A DNA stretch of 64,000 nucleotides from Amnibacterium sp. CER49 (GTDB lineage Bacteria; Actinomycetota; Actinomycetes; Actinomycetales; Microbacteriaceae), in assembly GCF_029846255.1 (NCBI RefSeq), contig NZ_JARVWQ010000001.1, positions 310,001 to 374,000 of the forward strand, given 5' to 3'. Made by a program: the position numbers and the translations under genes. Positions 60,948-64,000 of the stretch are shown piece after piece (the first letter of the stretch is position 1; the number at the start of each line of letters is the position of its first letter). The notes below the pieces were generated by a model. It was not told where the DNA came from. It was given only the letters and a program-made list of their open reading frames with translations, and did not search any database.

Positions 60948-61661
60948 TCAGACCTTCGTCGCGAACACGACGAGGTTGTCCGCGTAGACGCCGTGCACCT
61001 CGTCGAAGGGCTGGCTGCAGGTGATGAGCCGCAGCTCGGCGTCGGGGGTCGGGCCGTAGACCTCGGTCGTCGGGAAGAGCGCCTTCTGCACCACCTTGCT
61101 CGAGGTGACCCGGAAGGTGACCGTCCGCTGGTCCGACATGCGCACCTGCACGACATCGCCGGGGCGCAGCTGCCGCAGCGCCACGAAGACGGCCGCCCGC
61201 TTCGTCGTGTCGAGGTGTCCGGCGATCACGGCGGGTCCGGTGTCGCCCGGCACGACGCCCTCGGCGTACCAGCCGGCGTCGGCCCACACGTCGGGCGGCT
61301 GCAGCACACCCTTCGCGTCGCGGTGCAGACGCTGCAGGTTCGCGTCGACCGAGATCGCCGGGATCAGGATGCGCACGGGCTTCGCCGTGCTGCGCTGGAC
61401 CGGCGCGGGCGTCGACGGATCCTGCAGGCCGTCCGCGGCGCCCCGCGCGGTCTTCACCGCCGCGAGGTGCAGCGCTGCCCGCCGCTCGGCAGCGGCGACC
61501 TGCGCCGCGTGCGCCGCCTGCGCCTGCGCGGCGAGCACCGCCGCCGAGCCGCCGAGCACCGCGGCGTCGGCGACGACCGCGGCTGCCACGAGCAGCCGCA
61601 CGAGACGGACCCGCCGCGACGACCTCGGCCGCCCCGCAGCGGCCCCGTCCGCCTGCGTCAT
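60948..61661 (-). CDS. class F sortase
   Basis: 237 residues. A membrane anchor (about 19-47), an Ala-rich helical linker and a sortase barrel with His149 (IAGHLDT), Arg211 and Cys215 (LRLITCSQ). The layout matches the sortase at 36827. Its ATG overlaps the stop of the DUF4397 surface-protein gene (ATGA), its likely substrate. Confidence 0.9.
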   Translation of the reverse strand: MTQADGAAAGRPRSSRRVRLVRLLVAAAVVADAAVLGGSAAVLAAQAQAAHAAQVAAAERRAALHLAAVKTARGAADGLQDPSTPAPVQRSTAKPVRILIPAISVDANLQRLHRDAKGVLQPPDVWADAGWYAEGVVPGDTGPAVIAGHLDTTKRAAVFVALRQLRPGDVVQVRMSDQRTVTFRVTSSKVVQKALFPTTEVYGPTPDAELRLITCSQPFDEVHGVYADNLVVFATKV

Positions 61662-62518
61662 GCCCGGGCTGCCCCCGTGCGCCGCGGCCGCCGCACCAGC
61701 AGCAGGCCGGTGCCCGCGGCGCCGGCGGCCGCGACCGCCGCGAGCAGCGCCGCGACCGGGACCAGGGCGGCGTCCCCGCCGACGAGCGCACCACCGCCGG
61801 TGTTCACCGAGCCCTGCGGCACGAGCGCCGCGCTCGCGCTGTCGAGCACGGTGCTGACCGTGAGGCCGCCCTGCGCCGTGTCGAGCACGAAGAGGGTGTG
61901 GACGCTGCCGCTCGGGAAGGAGAAGGACCTGGTCGCCGTGGTCGAGCCCGCGGAGACCGTGATCGGCACGTTCCCGGCCGGCACGGTCGCGTAGCCGCTC
62001 ACCTTCGAGAAGCCGAGGCCGCTGTCGATGGTCGTCGAGCCGGACTTCACGGAGACCGTCCGGTGGTTCGCCGAGGCCTCGAGCACGCGCACGCGCACCG
62101 AGTTCGAGGTCGCCGACGCGAGGTCGTCGCTGTACACGTGCGTCTCGATGTCCTTGTTGAAGTTCATCGCGGCGACGGTCTCGGCCTTGCCGTTCACGAC
62201 GCTGACCGCGGCCTTCACGACCGGCGTCGTCGAGGCGGGGGCCCCGGCGGGGACCATCGCGATGGCGTAGGTGCCGGTCGGCAGCGTGATGTAGGGCGAC
62301 ACGTCGCCGTAGCCGACCTTCGAGAGCTTCTCGACGACGGTCTGGCCGGAGAGGCTCGTGAGGGTGACGTCGACCTGCTTGGTGTCGGGCGAGAGGTGGG
62401 CGAGCCGCAGCCAGCCGGTGCTCCCCGCGGCGGATGCGGGGACGGCGGAGAGCAGCACGAGGGCCGTCGCGGAGGCGGCGGCCAGCACGCCGAGGGAGCG
62501 GGGGCGGAGGCGGGACAT
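61658..62518 (-). CDS. DUF4397-domain secreted protein with C-terminal anchor
   Basis: 286 residues. A signal peptide ends near PASAAG (residue 31). The DUF4397 domain opens with LRLAHLSPDTKQVDVTL and a second beta repeat follows (VRVRVLEASANHRTVSV). The C-terminus has a Gly-rich NTGGGALVGG stretch, a hydrophobic segment and a basic end (RRPRRTGAARA), the layout of a sorting signal without LPxTG. A GAGGAG ribosome site precedes the ATG. Translationally coupled to the sortase gene. Confidence 0.88.
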   Translation of the reverse strand: MSRLRPRSLGVLAAASATALVLLSAVPASAAGSTGWLRLAHLSPDTKQVDVTLTSLSGQTVVEKLSKVGYGDVSPYITLPTGTYAIAMVPAGAPASTTPVVKAAVSVVNGKAETVAAMNFNKDIETHVYSDDLASATSNSVRVRVLEASANHRTVSVKSGSTTIDSGLGFSKVSGYATVPAGNVPITVSAGSTTATRSFSFPSGSVHTLFVLDTAQGGLTVSTVLDSASAALVPQGSVNTGGGALVGGDAALVPVAALLAAVAAAGAAGTGLLLVRRPRRTGAARA

Positions 62519-62529
62519 CGGGGGGCTCC

Positions 62530-64000
62530 TCAGGACGGTGGGACGAAGGTGGGGTCGGGCGGGAAGGTGGCCAGGACGCCGCCGGTGGTGGCGCCGAGCG
62601 ATGATGTCGCGAACATGCCGCGCAACCTCGACAGGTATCGCAGCAGCACATCCGTGCTTCGCGGGTCCCCCGGTACGCGCTTGCCGTCGACGGTACTGAT
62701 GAGTACCTGACGAAGGACTTCGGATCCGTCGGTCGACACGCGCGGGAAGCCCGCGACGGTGATCGGGTGCACGGCCGCGAGCTGAGCGAGCACGATCGCG
62801 ACGCGGCTGTCGACCAGCCCGGCCTCGAGGGCCGCACGATCGGCGCCGGTGAGGGTGATGCGAGGGTTCTGGGCGAGCTGCGCCCCGGCCTGACGCCGGG
62901 CGGCGGCCGACGCCTGCAGCTGCGCGGCGGACGGCGGCGTCGGGGTGGGCTGCGACCCCGGCCAGGGGGTGGTGCTCGACGACGGGGTGGGGCTCGGGCT
63001 CGGAGCCGAGCCCGCTTGCGATCCGGAGCCGCGGCCCGCCGCACCGCCCGCGACGGCGAGCACCCGCACCGACTCGGTCCCCGACCGGAACCGGGCGACG
63101 GTCTCGGCCCGGCCGAGCACCGCGGCGGCGCTGCCGGTCGGCTGGGGGGTGGCGCCGACGCTCACGACGTAGTCGGCGCGGCTCCATCCGGGGCTGCTCG
63201 GCGCCGGTCCCGCGGTGACGGGCGGCGCGTACCAGCCGACGGGCCGCGAGGACGAGGCCTGCAGGGTCGGCCAGGCGGGGAGCTCGGCGAGCACCACCTG
63301 CCCGGCGGGCACGCTCGTGCGCAGCCAGCCGCTCGCCTGTGCGACCGCGCCGTCGGGGCCGGGCTGCAGCCGCGGCAGCCCGGTCGCCCACACGACCGCG
63401 GCGACGACGAGCACGGCGGCGACGCCCATGAGCCAGCCGGAGCCGACCACGCTGCGCTGGAGCCGCGGATGCCCGAGCAGCACGACCGCCTCGTCGACGG
63501 CGGCGGCGATCGCGAGCGCCGCGAGGGGCAGCAGCAGCGCGACGGGACCGACGGCGTCGTGGCCGTCCGGCCAGAGCGAGCCGACGAGCACGAGCAGCGC
63601 GGTGACGGACGCGGGCAGCAGACGACGGGAGCGCACCGCGAGCGCGAGTGCGACGAGCGCGACGAGCAGCGTGAGCGGGTCGGCGCCGAGCCACGCCGGG
63701 ATCGCGGCGCTGCCGGCGGCGGGGAACGGCGCCTGCGCGGCGGCCGCGGCCGCGATGCCCGCGGCGACCGAGCCGGCCGGCGTGCGCGGCCGGCTGCCGA
63801 GCACGAGCGCGACGACGCCGGCGACGACGAGCACCGCGACGAACCCCGCCGCGAGAAGGACCGCGCGCCGCCGCGGCGCGGATGGCCGCGGCACGTCGTC
63901 CACGAGCCGTAGCCGTGCCCTCGCGGAGCCGCTCGCGAGGGCGCCCCAAGCGAGGCCGGGGAGCGCGACGGCTGCGGGCGGCGCCGTCAGCACCGCGAGC
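62530..64000 (-). CDS. membrane glycosyltransferase-like protein, N-terminus beyond window
   Basis: About 490 residues are visible; the frame remains open at the window edge. Several membrane helices are followed by an outside region. WLRTSVPAGQVVLAELPAWP resembles the soluble end of actinobacterial GT-C enzymes, then comes a Ser/Pro/Thr linker and a C-terminal domain (ITLTGADRAALEAGLVDSRV, HPITVAGFPRV). It lies 11 bp upstream of the DUF4397 gene and probably belongs to the same operon. Confidence 0.65.
   Translation of the reverse strand, partial: LAVLTAPPAAVALPGLAWGALASGSARARLRLVDDVPRPSAPRRRAVLLAAGFVAVLVVAGVVALVLGSRPRTPAGSVAAGIAAAAAAQAPFPAAGSAAIPAWLGADPLTLLVALVALALAVRSRRLLPASVTALLVLVGSLWPDGHDAVGPVALLLPLAALAIAAAVDEAVVLLGHPRLQRSVVGSGWLMGVAAVLVVAAVVWATGLPRLQPGPDGAVAQASGWLRTSVPAGQVVLAELPAWPTLQASSSRPVGWYAPPVTAGPAPSSPGWSRADYVVSVGATPQPTGSAAAVLGRAETVARFRSGTESVRVLAVAGGAAGRGSGSQAGSAPSPSPTPSSSTTPWPGSQPTPTPPSAAQLQASAAARRQAGAQLAQNPRITLTGADRAALEAGLVDSRVAIVLAQLAAVHPITVAGFPRVSTDGSEVLRQVLISTVDGKRVPGDPRSTDVLLRYLSRLRGMFATSSLGATTGGVLATFPPDPTFVPPS

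Noticed and set aside
57751-60987. Open frame of about 1080 codons on the plus strand
   Set aside because: Overlaps treZ in another frame and is antisense to the MFS gene; no recognisable domain.
57764-61156. Open frame of about 1130 codons on the minus strand
   Set aside because: Antisense to treZ and out of frame with the MFS gene; low-complexity composition typical of shadow frames.

Overview
The window is chromosomal DNA of a high-GC actinobacterium, most likely of the Microbacteriaceae type. The support is very high G+C with a strong third-position GC bias, many GTG starts, many leaderless genes, class F sortases, a DeoR/ROK/GH4 sugar locus, a glgX-treY-treZ operon, an F420-type oxidoreductase, and small actinobacterial families such as DUF3263, Zincin_1 and GerW. 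The species cannot be named from the sequence alone. I see no phage, plasmid, insertion-sequence or CRISPR signature.

Region 1 (1-13.7 kb) is a glycoside uptake and catabolism locus. It holds a ROK sugar kinase or regulator (cut by the window edge), a Gfo/Idh/MocA oxidoreductase, a DeoR-type repressor, two GH4 glycosidases, an amidohydrolase/lactonase, an ABC importer without its own ATPase, an SDR dehydrogenase and a DAO-type flavoenzyme coupled to a DUF1275 membrane protein. Between the binding-protein gene and the SDR lie about 620 bp that hold the tail of a RidA gene and the tail of a third GH4 gene, which is a deletion scar. A TGCGCAC-type motif recurs at three promoters.

Region 2 (13.8-26.8 kb) is mixed: an XRE regulator with an aldo/keto reductase and an MFS exporter, a secreted sialidase-fold protein, a GT87-type membrane mannosyltransferase, a GT-C glycosyltransferase with a small extracytoplasmic partner, a kynurenine-formamidase-like hydrolase, a deazaflavin-dependent reductase, small membrane proteins, a CDF transmembrane domain, a flavoenzyme remnant and a methyltransferase.

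Region 3 (26.8-34.7 kb) has two ABC export systems. One is an ATPase plus a large permease preceded by a GntR regulator. The other is an ATPase-permease-histidine kinase-LuxR regulator operon with overlapping ends. A 17-bp tandem repeat lies between them.

Region 4 (34.7-46.9 kb) holds a lipoprotein with a duplicated domain, SnoaL and hypothetical genes, two tiny zinc-ribbon proteins, a class F sortase with a CHRD surface protein, a TMEM175-like channel, an SDR/EEP pair, the second copy of the GT-C plus partner pair, an acyltransferase, a CorA channel and a DUF2090 aldolase-like gene.

Region 5 (46.9-64 kb) is more core-like: oligoribonuclease, tRNA-His, DUF3263, a P-loop kinase with a zincin, an LLM oxidoreductase, a membrane sulfite-oxidase-family enzyme, GerW, the glycogen-to-trehalose operon, and a final minus-strand operon with a membrane glycosyltransferase-like protein (cut by the window edge), a DUF4397 surface protein, a second class F sortase and an MFS transporter.

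Two modules occur twice in the window: GT-C enzyme plus two-cysteine partner, and surface protein plus class F sortase. These are the best leads. About twenty genes start exactly six or seven bases after a TAnnnT-like -10 element, so leaderless transcription is a main mode of expression here.
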